A program made the position numbers and the translations under genes. Positions 47,497 to 56,675 of a stretch of DNA of 64,000 bases are shown here, one piece after another (position 1 is the stretch's first letter; the number at the start of each line of letters is the position of its first letter). The notes under the pieces are model-generated. The model was not told where the DNA came from and did not search any database. It saw only the letters and a program-made list of their open reading frames with translations. Origin of the DNA: Falsiroseomonas sp041690465 (GTDB lineage Bacteria > Pseudomonadota > Alphaproteobacteria > Acetobacterales > Acetobacteraceae); the NCBI RefSeq assembly GCF_041690465.1, contig NZ_JAWLHG010000004.1:248001-312000 (forward strand). Direction: 5' to 3'.

Positions 47497-48962
47497 CGGT
47501 GCGGCCGAACATCCTCTGGATCTGCACCGACCAGCAGCGTTGGGACACGGTGGGCGCGCTGGGCAACACGCACATCCGCACGCCCGCGGTGGACCGGCTC
47601 TGCGCCGGCGGCACGGCGTTCAACCGCGCCTACACGCAGTCGCCGATCTGCACGCCATCGCGGGCTTCCATGCTGACCGGGAAATACCCGGCGAGCCACC
47701 ACGTCTATCGCAACGGCAACGCCTTCTTCCCGCCGGGGGAGGTGTTGGTCACGAAGCTGCTGGCGGATGCCGGTTATGATTGCGGGCTGATCGGCAAGCT
47801 GCACCTCTCCGCTGCGAAATACCACGAGAAGCGGCCGGATGACGGCTACCGCGTGTTCCACTGGAACCACCACCCGACACCGGATGCCGCGCGCGGCGAC
47901 GCCTACGAGCATTGGCTGCGGCACGAGAAGAAGGTGGATCCGCAGGCGCTCTATCGCGACAAGGGCGCCTTCTGCGCCGCCGGCGTGCCGGCCGAGTACC
48001 ACCAATCCACCTGGTGCGGCGAGATGGCCACGCGTTTCATCACCGACAGGCGTGACGGGCCGTGGTGCCTCTCGCTGAATTTCTTCGACCCGCACGCGCC
48101 CTTCGATGCACCGCCGGAGGCGCTGGCGAAGGTGGACGCCGCCTCGCTTCCGCTGCCGCTGTGGCGCGCCAGCGATGCGGAGCGCTGGCGCGACTTCTCC
48201 CGCGTTGACCAGCAGCAGAAGAAGCCGGTGGATCCCACCATCCGCCGCAACGCCGTTCCTGCCCCGCCGCCGGCGCATCGCGACCACGACAAGGTGGCGA
48301 GCCATGTGCCGGAGGATTACGACGCGCTGCAGGTGAAGGCGAACTACTACGCCATGATCGAGCACCTGGATGCGCAGGTCGCCCGCATCATGGAGGCGCT
48401 GGAGGCCAGCGGGCAGCGCGAGAACACGATCGTGCTGTTCCACTCCGACCATGGCGAGTTGCTGGGCGACCACGGCCTGGTGCTGAAGGGCTGCCGCTTC
48501 TTCGACGGCCTGGTGCGCGTGCCGATGGTGTGGTCCTGGCCCGGCCGGGTCCGCGAGCGGCTGACCAGCGACGCGCTGGTGGAACTCGTGGACATCGCGC
48601 CGACGCTGCTGGAAGCGGCGGGGCTCGAGGTGCCCTGGCAGATGCAGGGGCGCTCCCTGCTGCCGATCCTGGAAGGCCGCACCGATCCTCACACGCACAA
48701 GGCGTGCGTGGTCAGCGAGTTCAAGGACAGCATCGGCGGCCACCCGGACCACACGCATGGCTCGATGGTGTTCGACGGGCGATACAAGTCCATCGTCTAC
48801 CACGGCCATCCGAAGGGCGAGATCTTCGACCACGCCAACGACCCCGGCGAGTTCGAAAACCTCTGGGGTGATGCGGCGCTGCGGGCGGATCGGCTGCAGC
48901 ACCACCTGGATGCGCTGGCCGCCACCATCAGCGCCGGGCCACCGCGCAGCGCGCTGTACTGA
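47493..48962 (+). CDS. Formylglycine-type sulfatase A
   Basis: A 489-residue alkaline-phosphatase-superfamily hydrolase. The metal site starts with NILWICTDQQRWDT (Asp13 region), and the modifiable Cys53 lies in the exact type I motif CTPSR of SPICTPSRASMLTGKYP. Further ligands are in FHSDHGELLGDHG, with the Asp-His pair. There is no signal peptide, so it is presumably cytoplasmic, where FGE-made formylglycine would be needed. Substrate may be a sulphate, phosphate or phosphonate ester. It is translationally coupled to the preceding Bug gene. Confidence 0.92.
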   Translation: MTVRPNILWICTDQQRWDTVGALGNTHIRTPAVDRLCAGGTAFNRAYTQSPICTPSRASMLTGKYPASHHVYRNGNAFFPPGEVLVTKLLADAGYDCGLIGKLHLSAAKYHEKRPDDGYRVFHWNHHPTPDAARGDAYEHWLRHEKKVDPQALYRDKGAFCAAGVPAEYHQSTWCGEMATRFITDRRDGPWCLSLNFFDPHAPFDAPPEALAKVDAASLPLPLWRASDAERWRDFSRVDQQQKKPVDPTIRRNAVPAPPPAHRDHDKVASHVPEDYDALQVKANYYAMIEHLDAQVARIMEALEASGQRENTIVLFHSDHGELLGDHGLVLKGCRFFDGLVRVPMVWSWPGRVRERLTSDALVELVDIAPTLLEAAGLEVPWQMQGRSLLPILEGRTDPHTHKACVVSEFKDSIGGHPDHTHGSMVFDGRYKSIVYHGHPKGEIFDHANDPGEFENLWGDAALRADRLQHHLDALAATISAGPPRSALY

Positions 48963-48984
48963 TTTTCAGGCAAGGAGAGACAGG

Positions 48985-49941
48985 ATGCGACGCAGAACCC
49001 TCGGCCTGCTGGCCGCCGCCGCGCTCGCCGCGCCACGCACGGCGCGTGCCGCCTGGCCGGAGAGGCCGGTGACGGTGGTCGTCCCCTATCCACCCGGCGG
49101 CAACAACGACATCCTCGCCCGGCTGGTCGGCCCGGTGGTGGAGCGAGAGATCGGCCAGCCGCTCGTGGTGGAAAATCGCGGCGGCGGCGGCGGCACGATC
49201 GGCGCCGCGGCGGCATCCCGCGCGGCGGCCGATGGCTACACGCTGCTGTTCGCGGATATCGGCAACCTGGCAATCGCGCCGCACCTCTTCGCGCGCCTGC
49301 CCTACGACCCGAATGCCTTCACGCCGGTGATCCGGCTCACCGAGGTCTCGTTGCTGGTTGGCGTGCCGAAGGACAGTCCGCACCGCACCATGGCCGATCT
49401 CGTCGCCGCCGCGCGCGCCCGGCCGGAAGCGCTGAACTTCGGCACGCCCGGACCGGGCACGGCCGGCCATCTCGCGACGCAGATGCTGATGGGTCTCGCC
49501 GGCATCCGCATGACGCACATTCCCTTCCGCGGCAGCGCGCCAGCGGCACAGGAGCTGGTGGCCGGCCGCATCGACCTGCTGATCGACGGCACGCTGCTGC
49601 CGGCAGTCTCGCAGGGCACGGTGCGCGCCCTGGCGGTGACCGGCGCCCGCCGCAGCCCCTTCACGCCCGACCTGCCGACCATCGCCGAGGCCGGCGTGCC
49701 GGGCTACGCCTTCGCCTCCTGGCACGGCGTGGTCGCGCCGCGCGGCACACCGCCGGAGGCCATCGCGAAGCTCAACGCCGCCTTCAACGCGGCGGTCCGC
49801 GACCCGGCCGTGCTCGCCCGCGCGCGCCAGCTCGGGCTGCCGCTGGTCGGCGGCAGCGCCGCCGATTTCGACACCTGGATCAAGGCGGAGCGCGAGAAGT
49901 TCGGCCCGCTGGTGCAGGCGAGCGGAGCGCGCGTGGAGTGA
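48985..49941 (+). CDS. Bug-family solute receptor, third gene of the sulfatase operon
   Basis: A 318-residue TctC-like receptor with signal RRRTLGLLAAAALAAPRTAR and mature start ERPVTVVVPYPPGGNNDILA. It has VVENRGGGGGTIGAAAASRA, DGYTLLFADIGNLAIAPHLF and MTHIPFRGSAPAAQELVAGR. The start ATG follows AAGGAGAG. It is only about as similar to the first receptor of the operon as to Bug proteins in general, so it is not a recent duplicate. Its stop overlaps the next sulfatase start (GTGA), repeating the receptor-hydrolase coupling. Confidence 0.94.
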   Translation: MRRRTLGLLAAAALAAPRTARAAWPERPVTVVVPYPPGGNNDILARLVGPVVEREIGQPLVVENRGGGGGTIGAAAASRAAADGYTLLFADIGNLAIAPHLFARLPYDPNAFTPVIRLTEVSLLVGVPKDSPHRTMADLVAAARARPEALNFGTPGPGTAGHLATQMLMGLAGIRMTHIPFRGSAPAAQELVAGRIDLLIDGTLLPAVSQGTVRALAVTGARRSPFTPDLPTIAEAGVPGYAFASWHGVVAPRGTPPEAIAKLNAAFNAAVRDPAVLARARQLGLPLVGGSAADFDTWIKAEREKFGPLVQASGARVE

Positions 49942-51416
49942 CGCGCCCAAACATCCTGTTCGTCACGGTGGACCAGTGGCCGGCCTCGCTGACCGGCTAC
50001 GAGGGCCACCCGACGATCCTCACGCCCACCCTCGACCAGTTGGCGCGCAACGGCGTGCGCTATTCGCGCGCCTATTCCGAATGCCCGATCTGCATCCCGG
50101 CGCGGCGCACGATGATGACAGGCACGACCGCGAAGCAGCACGGCGACCGCAGCTTCGACCCGGCGCTGCGCATGCCGGACCTGCCGACGTTGCCGGGACT
50201 GCTGCGCGATGCGGGCTACCAGACGCTTGCGGTCGGCAAGTTGCATGTCTATCCGCCGCGCGACCGCATCGGGTTCGAGGAAGTCCACCTGGCCGAGGAA
50301 GGCCGCCCGCATCTCGGCGGCTATGACGACCACGAGCTCTATGTCAGCGACCAGGGCTTCCCGGGCCAGGGCTTCGCGCATGGCATGAACAACAACGACT
50401 ATCTCTGGCGGCCCTGGCACCTGCCGGAGCACTGCCACGTGACGAACTGGGCCACGTGGAAGCTGTGCCGCGAGATCAAGCGGCGCGACCCGACGCGACC
50501 TGCCTTCTGGCATCTCTCCTACACTGCGCCGCACCCGCCGCTGATCCCGCTGCAGGCGTACCTGGACATCTACCGCGATGCCGAGCCGCCGCCGCCAGCG
50601 TGGGGCGAATGGGCGGAAGACGAGGCGACGCAGCCCTATGCGCTGCGCGCCATCCGCGACTACTGGGCGCATGTGAAGCCGCATCATCTGCGCGGCATCC
50701 AGCGGGCTTTCATGGCGCTCTGCACGCATATCGACCACCAACTGCGCCTGGTGATCGGCACGCTGCGCGAGGAAGGGCTGCTGGACGAGACGGCCATCCT
50801 GTTCACCGGCGACCATGGCGACATGCTCGGTGCGCACGGGCTCTGGGCGAAGCGCCTCTACTACGAGGACAGCGCGCGCGTGCCGACGTTGCTGATCGGA
50901 CCGGCGGGCGATGCACGCACGCCGGCGGGCACGGTGGATGACCGGCTGGTGGGGCAGGCCGATATCCTGCCGACGCTGCTCGACTTCGCTGGCGTGGAGA
51001 CGCCGGCGCATGTCGAGGGGCTCTCCATGGTCGGCGGCACGCGGCGGGAGGTGCTGCTCGGCGCCTGCCGCGAGGATGCCTCCGCCACGCGGATGGCGAC
51101 GGAAGGGCGCTACAAGCTGCTGTGGTATCCCTGCGGCAATGTCGTCCAGCTGTTCGACCTGCAGGAGGATCCGGGCGAGTTGCACGACCGCAGCGCCGAC
51201 CCTTCGCTCGCACCGGTACGGGCGAGGCTGGAGGCGGCGCTGGTGGAGGGCGCCTGGGGCGCTGACCTCGACTGGGTGCGCGACGGCAGGCTGGTCGGCA
51301 TGCCGGCGCGGGAGTTCCGCGGCCAGGTGAATCGTGGCCTCTCCGGCCAGCGCGGGCACCACTTCCCGCCGCCGCCGATCATGGATGCGAGCGTGGTGGT
51401 GGGCACGCCAGGCTAG
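49938..51416 (+). CDS. Formylglycine-type sulfatase B
   Basis: A 492-residue sulfatase-family hydrolase. NILFVTVDQWPASLTG supplies the first metal ligands. The nucleophile Cys52 is in ECPICIPARRTMMTG, a C-x-P-A-R variant also accepted by FGE. LFTGDHGDMLGAHGLWAKRL gives the late Asp-His ligands. There is no signal peptide. It begins at a GTG overlapping the Bug gene stop and ends with a 4-bp tail overlap with the convergent phosphodiesterase gene. The substrate cannot be told from sequence. It differs strongly from sulfatase A outside the motifs. Confidence 0.92.
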   Translation: MTRPNILFVTVDQWPASLTGYEGHPTILTPTLDQLARNGVRYSRAYSECPICIPARRTMMTGTTAKQHGDRSFDPALRMPDLPTLPGLLRDAGYQTLAVGKLHVYPPRDRIGFEEVHLAEEGRPHLGGYDDHELYVSDQGFPGQGFAHGMNNNDYLWRPWHLPEHCHVTNWATWKLCREIKRRDPTRPAFWHLSYTAPHPPLIPLQAYLDIYRDAEPPPPAWGEWAEDEATQPYALRAIRDYWAHVKPHHLRGIQRAFMALCTHIDHQLRLVIGTLREEGLLDETAILFTGDHGDMLGAHGLWAKRLYYEDSARVPTLLIGPAGDARTPAGTVDDRLVGQADILPTLLDFAGVETPAHVEGLSMVGGTRREVLLGACREDASATRMATEGRYKLLWYPCGNVVQLFDLQEDPGELHDRSADPSLAPVRARLEAALVEGAWGADLDWVRDGRLVGMPAREFRGQVNRGLSGQRGHHFPPPPIMDASVVVGTPG

Positions 51417-52843
51417 CCGGCGGCGCGGCGCATCGCAGTGGGGTAGAGTCGACCGCCCTCGGCGGTGCGCATCGTCTCCAGCACGAAGCCACGCGGTAGC
51501 GCGAGCAGCGCCTCCGCGGGCGGTGCGTCGGCGCCTGCCTCCCAGGCTTCACGTAGAGCGCGGCCCTCCATGCCATCGGTGCCGAGGCCGAGCAGGTGCA
51601 GCACGCTCGGCGCGATGTCGGTGAGGTCGCAGGGCGCGGCGATCACCGCGGCACGCCGTATCGGGCCGCCCTGCATCACCAGCACCGTCGCGAGCTCTGC
51701 GCGATGCAGCCCGCCATGCATGCCGCCGCCTTCCGGCACGTCGGGCGCGTCGAAGGGTGCATGGCCGGGCAGGCCCCACTCGTCGGGTTCCTCGCTGCCG
51801 GCAAAGGTGACGACCAGGTCGGCGCTGCGCGCGTGCCCACTGCCGAGGGTGGAGAGGGCCAGCGCGGCGCCTTCGGGCAGGATGGCGGGGTCGCGCGCCA
51901 GCAGCGGCCCGCACCATGGCTGCATGGCGAGCCATCCGGCGACGTCGCGCACCGGCGCCGGGTCGCGGAACCAGAGGCCAGGTGCCGCGGCGGGCGCGAC
52001 GACCACATCCACCTCAGGTGAAAGACCGGTGCCGGCGCGGAAGCCGGCGCGGCGCAGCTCGGCTTCCAGCGAGAGCTTGCCGCGGCCGGTGACATGCCCG
52101 TGGTCCGATAGCACGACCAGCACGATCTCCGCCGCGTCCGGCTGCGCATCGCGCCAGGCGACGACCTGGCCGACAATGGCATCCGCCGCGCGCAGCGCCT
52201 CGCGCGCATGCGGCGCGCGCAGGCCGCCCCAATGGAAGGAGACGTCGGGCTCCGACAGCCAGACCAGCGTCACGTCGGGGCGCAGCTCCGGCAGCACATG
52301 CTCGAGCAGGATGCGCGCGGCGTGGCTGAGGCGCGGGAGGTTCGGCACGGCATGCGGCGGCGTCTCGCCGAAGCGCGCGCGCATCGCCGCCGCCGTCTCG
52401 CCCTCCACATCCTCTACGTTCCAGCGGAACATGCCGAGGCGATCGGCTGCCGGATGCAGCAGCCGCGCCGCGCCGGCCGTGCCGGCGCTGACGAGCGCGA
52501 GGCTGCGCCCCCCCGCGGCAAGCCGCTCGCCGAGGCTCGGCCGCTGCAGCGGCGATTCGTCGCCACGCGCCATCGCCATCACGTCCGTGACGAGCTTGGT
52601 GCGCAGCAGGCGGTCGGGCGCAACGCTGGCGTCGAACAGCGTGTTCGCCACCATGCCATGCCCGCCGGGACGGCAGCCGGTGATGAGCGACGGCGTCGCC
52701 ACCCGCGTCTCGGAGGGGAAGATGCTGCGCGCATTGGCGAAGCGCGTGCCTTCCGCCGCCAGCGCGGCGAGCTGCGGCGTGGCCTCGGGAGAGACCATGT
52801 CGGGACGCAGCCCATCCAGGGCGAGCATGACGAAGCGGTGCAT
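51413..52843 (-). CDS. Type I phosphodiesterase / nucleotide pyrophosphatase-like (alkaline phosphatase superfamily)
   Basis: A 476-residue hydrolase. The first metal Asp is in FVMLALDGLRPDM. The nucleophile position carries Thr46 (FPSETRVATPSLITG), as in nucleotide pyrophosphatases/phosphodiesterases, so it needs no formylglycine. LVWLSEPDVSFHWGG and VLVVLSDHGHVTGRGK supply later metal ligands. It ends the long minus-strand array and is 12 bp downstream of the permease gene. It may cleave a phosphodiester or phosphonate ester taken up by that importer; this is inferred from position. Confidence 0.87.
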   Translation of the reverse strand: MHRFVMLALDGLRPDMVSPEATPQLAALAAEGTRFANARSIFPSETRVATPSLITGCRPGGHGMVANTLFDASVAPDRLLRTKLVTDVMAMARGDESPLQRPSLGERLAAGGRSLALVSAGTAGAARLLHPAADRLGMFRWNVEDVEGETAAAMRARFGETPPHAVPNLPRLSHAARILLEHVLPELRPDVTLVWLSEPDVSFHWGGLRAPHAREALRAADAIVGQVVAWRDAQPDAAEIVLVVLSDHGHVTGRGKLSLEAELRRAGFRAGTGLSPEVDVVVAPAAAPGLWFRDPAPVRDVAGWLAMQPWCGPLLARDPAILPEGAALALSTLGSGHARSADLVVTFAGSEEPDEWGLPGHAPFDAPDVPEGGGMHGGLHRAELATVLVMQGGPIRRAAVIAAPCDLTDIAPSVLHLLGLGTDGMEGRALREAWEAGADAPPAEALLALPRGFVLETMRTAEGGRLYPTAMRRAAG

Positions 52844-52855
52844 GGATGTTGACTC

Positions 52856-53731
52856 TCAGCGAAGCGTCGGGTCGAGGCGGTCGCGCAGCCAGTCGCCGAT
52901 CAGCGAAACCGACAGCGTGGTCACCACGATGGTGATCGCCGGCGCCAGCAGAATCCAGGGCGCGCGGGTGAGATATTCGCGCCCATAGCCCACCATCGAG
53001 CCGAGCGAGGTTTCCGGCGGCTGCACACCGAGGCCGAGGAAGCTGAGGCCGCTCTCCAGCAGGATGATCTCCGGGAAGGCGAGCGTCATCGAGACGATCA
53101 GCGTTGAGGCGATGTTCGGCAGCACATGGCGTCCGTAGATCCGCCAGGGCGAGGCGCCGAGCTGCCGCACCGCCGCCGCATAGCCCTGCGCGCCGGCACT
53201 CAGCGCCAGGCCGCGGGCGATGCGGGCATAGCGCTCCCACGCATGCAGGCCCAGCAGACAGATCAGCAGCACCATGGAGTTGCCGAAGAAGGCGAGCACC
53301 GAAAGCGCGAGGATCAGGAAGGGCAGGCTGGCGGAGAAATCGACCAGCGCGAGCACCGCCTGCTCCACCAGTCCGCGGAAATGTGCGGCCAGGAAGCCGA
53401 GCGAAGTGCCGACCAGCGCGCCGATGATCGTCGCGCCGAAGGCGATCAGCAGGCTCGTGCGGATCGAGTAGATCAGCCGCGCCAGCACGTCGCGGCCGAG
53501 CTCGTCCGTGCCGAGCGGATGCAGCCAGGTGCCGCCGAAGCCGATCGGCGGCGAGAGACGGTTGCGCAGGTCGAGCGCGGTATAGGCGTAGGGGCTGATC
53601 AGATCGGCGAGCAGCGCGACGACCAGCATCAGCGACAGCCAGACCAGGCCGAACAGCACCATCGGCGGCGGGCCCGCCTGACGGCGCAGTGGCGGCGCGG
53701 CAACAGCGACGGGGAGCGGGGCTTCCGGCAT
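52856..53731 (-). CDS. ABC permease, DppC type, of the phosphonate/sulfatase array
   Basis: A 291-residue permease. MVLFGLVWLSLMLVVALLAD is the first helix, followed by the signature HPLGTDELGRDVLARLIYSI. The EAA loop AVRQLGASPWRIYGRHVLPN and FLGLGVQPPETSLGSMVGYG are typical. The start is ATG 53731 behind GGGAGG, just beyond the stop of the DppB-type gene. It belongs to a full peptide-type importer with two ATPases. Confidence 0.93.
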   Translation of the reverse strand: MPEAPLPVAVAAPPLRRQAGPPPMVLFGLVWLSLMLVVALLADLISPYAYTALDLRNRLSPPIGFGGTWLHPLGTDELGRDVLARLIYSIRTSLLIAFGATIIGALVGTSLGFLAAHFRGLVEQAVLALVDFSASLPFLILALSVLAFFGNSMVLLICLLGLHAWERYARIARGLALSAGAQGYAAAVRQLGASPWRIYGRHVLPNIASTLIVSMTLAFPEIILLESGLSFLGLGVQPPETSLGSMVGYGREYLTRAPWILLAPAITIVVTTLSVSLIGDWLRDRLDPTLR

Positions 53732-53732
53732 G

Positions 53733-54671
53733 TCAGAGGCCTCCCGCCGCGCGCGGCTGGTTGCGCAGCCTGGGGTCAAGCAGGCCGTAGAGCAGGTCCA
53801 CCACCAGGTTCGCCATCACCATCGTCGCCGCCACCAGCAGCAGGATACACTGCACGACCGCCAAGTCCCGGTTCGCGACGGCGACCACCAGCAGCCGCCC
53901 GACGCCCGGCCAGGAGAAGACGCTCTCCACCACCACCGCGCCGGCGATCAGGGAGCCGACCATGAAGCCGATGATGGTCACGGTCGGGATCGCGGCGTTC
54001 GGCAGCGCATGCCCCGTCACCACCGCGCGCCAGGGCACGCCCTTGGCGCTGGCGGTGCGGATATAGGGTTGGCCCAGCACCTCCAGCATCGCGCTGCGCG
54101 TGAAGCGGGCGAGCACCGCGGCCCCGCCGAAGCCGAGTGTCACCACCGGCAGGATGGCGTGCTTCCAGCTCTCCTGCCCGCCCGAAGGCAGCCAGCCGAA
54201 CTGCACCGCGAAGACCAGCACCAGCAGCAGGCCGAGCACGAAGGAAGGCACGGTGAATCCGGCGACGGCCACCACCATCACCATGCGGTCGGCCAGCGAG
54301 TTGCGGTGCAGCGCCGCATAGACGCCGGCCGGAATGCCGAGCGCGAGCTTCACGGCGAGCGCCGGCAAGGTCAGCGCTAGCGTCGCCGGGATGCGCTCCA
54401 GCACCAGCACGATCGCGTCGCGCCCGTCCCGCATCGAGCGGCCGAGATCGCCGCTCAGGATGGCGCCGAAGTAGTGGAAGTACTGCTCCCACACCGGCCG
54501 GTCGAGGCCCCAGGCGGTGCGGAAGGCGTCCACCGCCTCAGGCGGTGCATCGGCACCCATGATGATCTGCGCCGGATCGCCCGAGAGGCGCAGCACAACG
54601 AAGGCGAAGGTGACGACCAGCGCGATGGTCAGCGCCGCCCGCAGCACACGCACGGCCAGGAAACGGAGCAT
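53733..54671 (-). CDS. ABC permease, DppB type, of the phosphonate/sulfatase array
   Basis: A 312-residue permease. It starts MLRFLAVRVLRAALTIALVV, has GDPAQIIMGADAPPEAVDAF in the periplasmic region, and the EAA loop ASAKGVPWRAVVTGHALPNA. ESVFSWPGVGRLLVVAVANR is the standard last loop. ATG 54671 lies just after the ATPase stop; an upstream extension is not family-like. It forms the channel with the DppC-type subunit encoded next. Confidence 0.93.
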   Translation of the reverse strand: MLRFLAVRVLRAALTIALVVTFAFVVLRLSGDPAQIIMGADAPPEAVDAFRTAWGLDRPVWEQYFHYFGAILSGDLGRSMRDGRDAIVLVLERIPATLALTLPALAVKLALGIPAGVYAALHRNSLADRMVMVVAVAGFTVPSFVLGLLLVLVFAVQFGWLPSGGQESWKHAILPVVTLGFGGAAVLARFTRSAMLEVLGQPYIRTASAKGVPWRAVVTGHALPNAAIPTVTIIGFMVGSLIAGAVVVESVFSWPGVGRLLVVAVANRDLAVVQCILLLVAATMVMANLVVDLLYGLLDPRLRNQPRAAGGL

Positions 54672-54672
54672 G

Positions 54673-55689
54673 TCAGGCCGCCTTGCGCAGTTCGGGAAGG
54701 CCGCTGCCAGCAGGAACCTCGCCCTGCGCCACGTGGCAGGCGACGAGCCGGCCATCGCCGGGGCGCGGCTTCAGCGCGGGTGATTCCCGCGCGCACAAGG
54801 CGGACGCCACCGGGCAGCGCGGGTGGAACGAACAGCCGGAGGGACGGTCGGCGGGGTTCGGCGGATCGCCCTGCAGCACGATGCGCTGGCCGCCGCGGCC
54901 GGGATGCGGGATGGAGGAAACCAGTGCGCGCGCATAGGGGTGGGCGGGATCGTGCAGCACCGCGTCCGGCTCACCCTCTTCGATGATGCGGCCGAGATAC
55001 ATCACGGCGACGCGGTGGCTCACCTGCCGCACGGCGCGCAAATCGTGGCTGACGAACAGCATGGCGGTGCCGAAGCGCTCCTGCAGCTCCACCAGCAGGT
55101 TGAGCACCTGCGCCTGGATCGAGACATCGAGCGCGCTGATCGGCTCGTCGCAAACGAGAAGGTCGGGTGAGGTGGCGAGCGCGCGGGCCAGCACCGCGCG
55201 CTGGCGCTGGCCGCCGGACAGCTCATGCGGATAGCGCGTCGCCTGATCGGGGCGCAGGCCGACATCGCGCAGCAGCGTCTCCACCCGGCCGGCGCGCTCG
55301 GACGGCGTTCCGATGCCGTGGATCTCGAGCGGCTCGGAGACCTGTGCGCCGATCGGCAGGCGGCGGTCGAGTGCGCCGAGCGGATCCTGGAACACCATCT
55401 GCATGCGCGCGCGCTGCGCCCGCCAGGCGGCCGAGCGCGGTGGCGGCAGCAGCTTGCCGTCGAAGCTGACGCTGCCTTCGTCCGGCGCCTCCATACCGAG
55501 CACGAGCCGACCGGCGGTGGACTTGCCGCAGCCGGACTCGCCCACCAGGCCCAGCGTGCGCCCGCGCTCCAGCCGCAGCGACACACGATCCACCGCGCGC
55601 ACCTCGACCTCGCGACCGAACACGCCACGCCGCATGGCATAGCGCCGCACCAACCCGTCAGCTTCCAGAAGCGACGTACCGGCCCTCAT
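54673..55689 (-). CDS. ABC ATPase, DppF/OppF type
   Basis: A 338-residue nucleotide-binding subunit. Walker A is GESGCGKSTAG near residue 51, the signature LSGGQRQR, Walker B LLVCDEPISALD, and the C-terminal oligopeptide-transporter domain with a CSFHPRCPVAS cysteine motif. It pairs with the DppD-type ATPase encoded upstream, with which it overlaps by ATGA. The start is ATG 55689. Confidence 0.94.
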   Translation of the reverse strand: MRAGTSLLEADGLVRRYAMRRGVFGREVEVRAVDRVSLRLERGRTLGLVGESGCGKSTAGRLVLGMEAPDEGSVSFDGKLLPPPRSAAWRAQRARMQMVFQDPLGALDRRLPIGAQVSEPLEIHGIGTPSERAGRVETLLRDVGLRPDQATRYPHELSGGQRQRAVLARALATSPDLLVCDEPISALDVSIQAQVLNLLVELQERFGTAMLFVSHDLRAVRQVSHRVAVMYLGRIIEEGEPDAVLHDPAHPYARALVSSIPHPGRGGQRIVLQGDPPNPADRPSGCSFHPRCPVASALCARESPALKPRPGDGRLVACHVAQGEVPAGSGLPELRKAA

Positions 55690-56675
55690 GCGGAGAGCCT
55701 CTCGGCGATGGCGGGTGCGACCGTCGCGCGGATGCAGGCGGCGTGGTGGGCACGGTCGAGCGGCACTGCGGGCGGCGTGCCCGCGTCGCAGGCGGCGAGG
55801 CGCTGCGGGCAGCGGGGCGCGAAGGCGCAACCCGGCGGCATCGCCCAGGGTTCCGGCACGCCGCCGGGGATCGCCAATAGCCGGCGGCGCGGCCCGTCGA
55901 TCGGCGGCAGCGCGCCGAGCAGGCCGCGCGTGTAGGGGTGCGTGGGCTGGGCGAACAGCCGCGAGGTCGGTGCCTGCTCGACGATGCGGCCGGCATACAT
56001 CACCGCCACCTTCTCGCAGGCATCGGCGACCACGCCGAGGTCGTGCGAGATCAGCACCAGCGCCATGCCGGTATCGCGACGCAGCGACTGCAGCAGGTCG
56101 AGGATCTGCGCCTGGATGGTGACGTCGAGCGCCGTGGTCGGCTCGTCGGCCACGAGCAGCTCCGGCCGGCCGGCGAGCGCGATGGCAATCATCACGCGCT
56201 GGTTCTGCCCACCCGAAAGTTCATGCGGATAGGCATCGAGGCGGCGCGCCGCATCGGGGATGCCGACCTGGTCGAGCAGGCGCTTCGCTTCCGCGCGCGC
56301 CGGCGCGCCGGACATGCCGCGATGCAGCCGCAGCGCTTCCATCACCTGACGCCCGAGGCGATGCACGGGGTTGAGGCTGCTTGCCGGATCCTGGAAGATC
56401 ATCGCGATCCGGCCGCCGCGCACCTTCTCCAGCACCGCCGCCGGCGCGCCGAGAAGCTCCGCGCCGCCGAGCCGAACGCTGCCCGAGATCTCCGCGCGGC
56501 CGGGCAGCAGGCCGAGCGCGGCGAGCCAGGTAACGGACTTGCCGCAGCCCGACTCGCCCACCATGCCCACCGCCTCGCCCGGCGCGACCGAGAGGTCGAT
56601 GCCGCGCAGCGCGGCCTGGCCGTCGAAGGCGACGCGCAGGCCGCGCAGCTCGACCAGCGGCGCCGGCGCGCTCAT
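55686..56675 (-). CDS. ABC ATPase, DppD/OppD type
   Basis: A 329-residue nucleotide-binding subunit. Walker A GESGCGKSVTW, signature LSGGQNQR, Walker B LLVADEPTTALDVTIQAQIL, and the CAFAPRCPQR cysteine segment of the C-terminal domain. It begins at the ATG overlapping the stop of the first binding-protein gene (ATGA), linking receptors and engine. Together with the next ATPase and two permeases it makes a complete importer. Confidence 0.94.
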   Translation of the reverse strand: MSAPAPLVELRGLRVAFDGQAALRGIDLSVAPGEAVGMVGESGCGKSVTWLAALGLLPGRAEISGSVRLGGAELLGAPAAVLEKVRGGRIAMIFQDPASSLNPVHRLGRQVMEALRLHRGMSGAPARAEAKRLLDQVGIPDAARRLDAYPHELSGGQNQRVMIAIALAGRPELLVADEPTTALDVTIQAQILDLLQSLRRDTGMALVLISHDLGVVADACEKVAVMYAGRIVEQAPTSRLFAQPTHPYTRGLLGALPPIDGPRRRLLAIPGGVPEPWAMPPGCAFAPRCPQRLAACDAGTPPAVPLDRAHHAACIRATVAPAIAERLSA

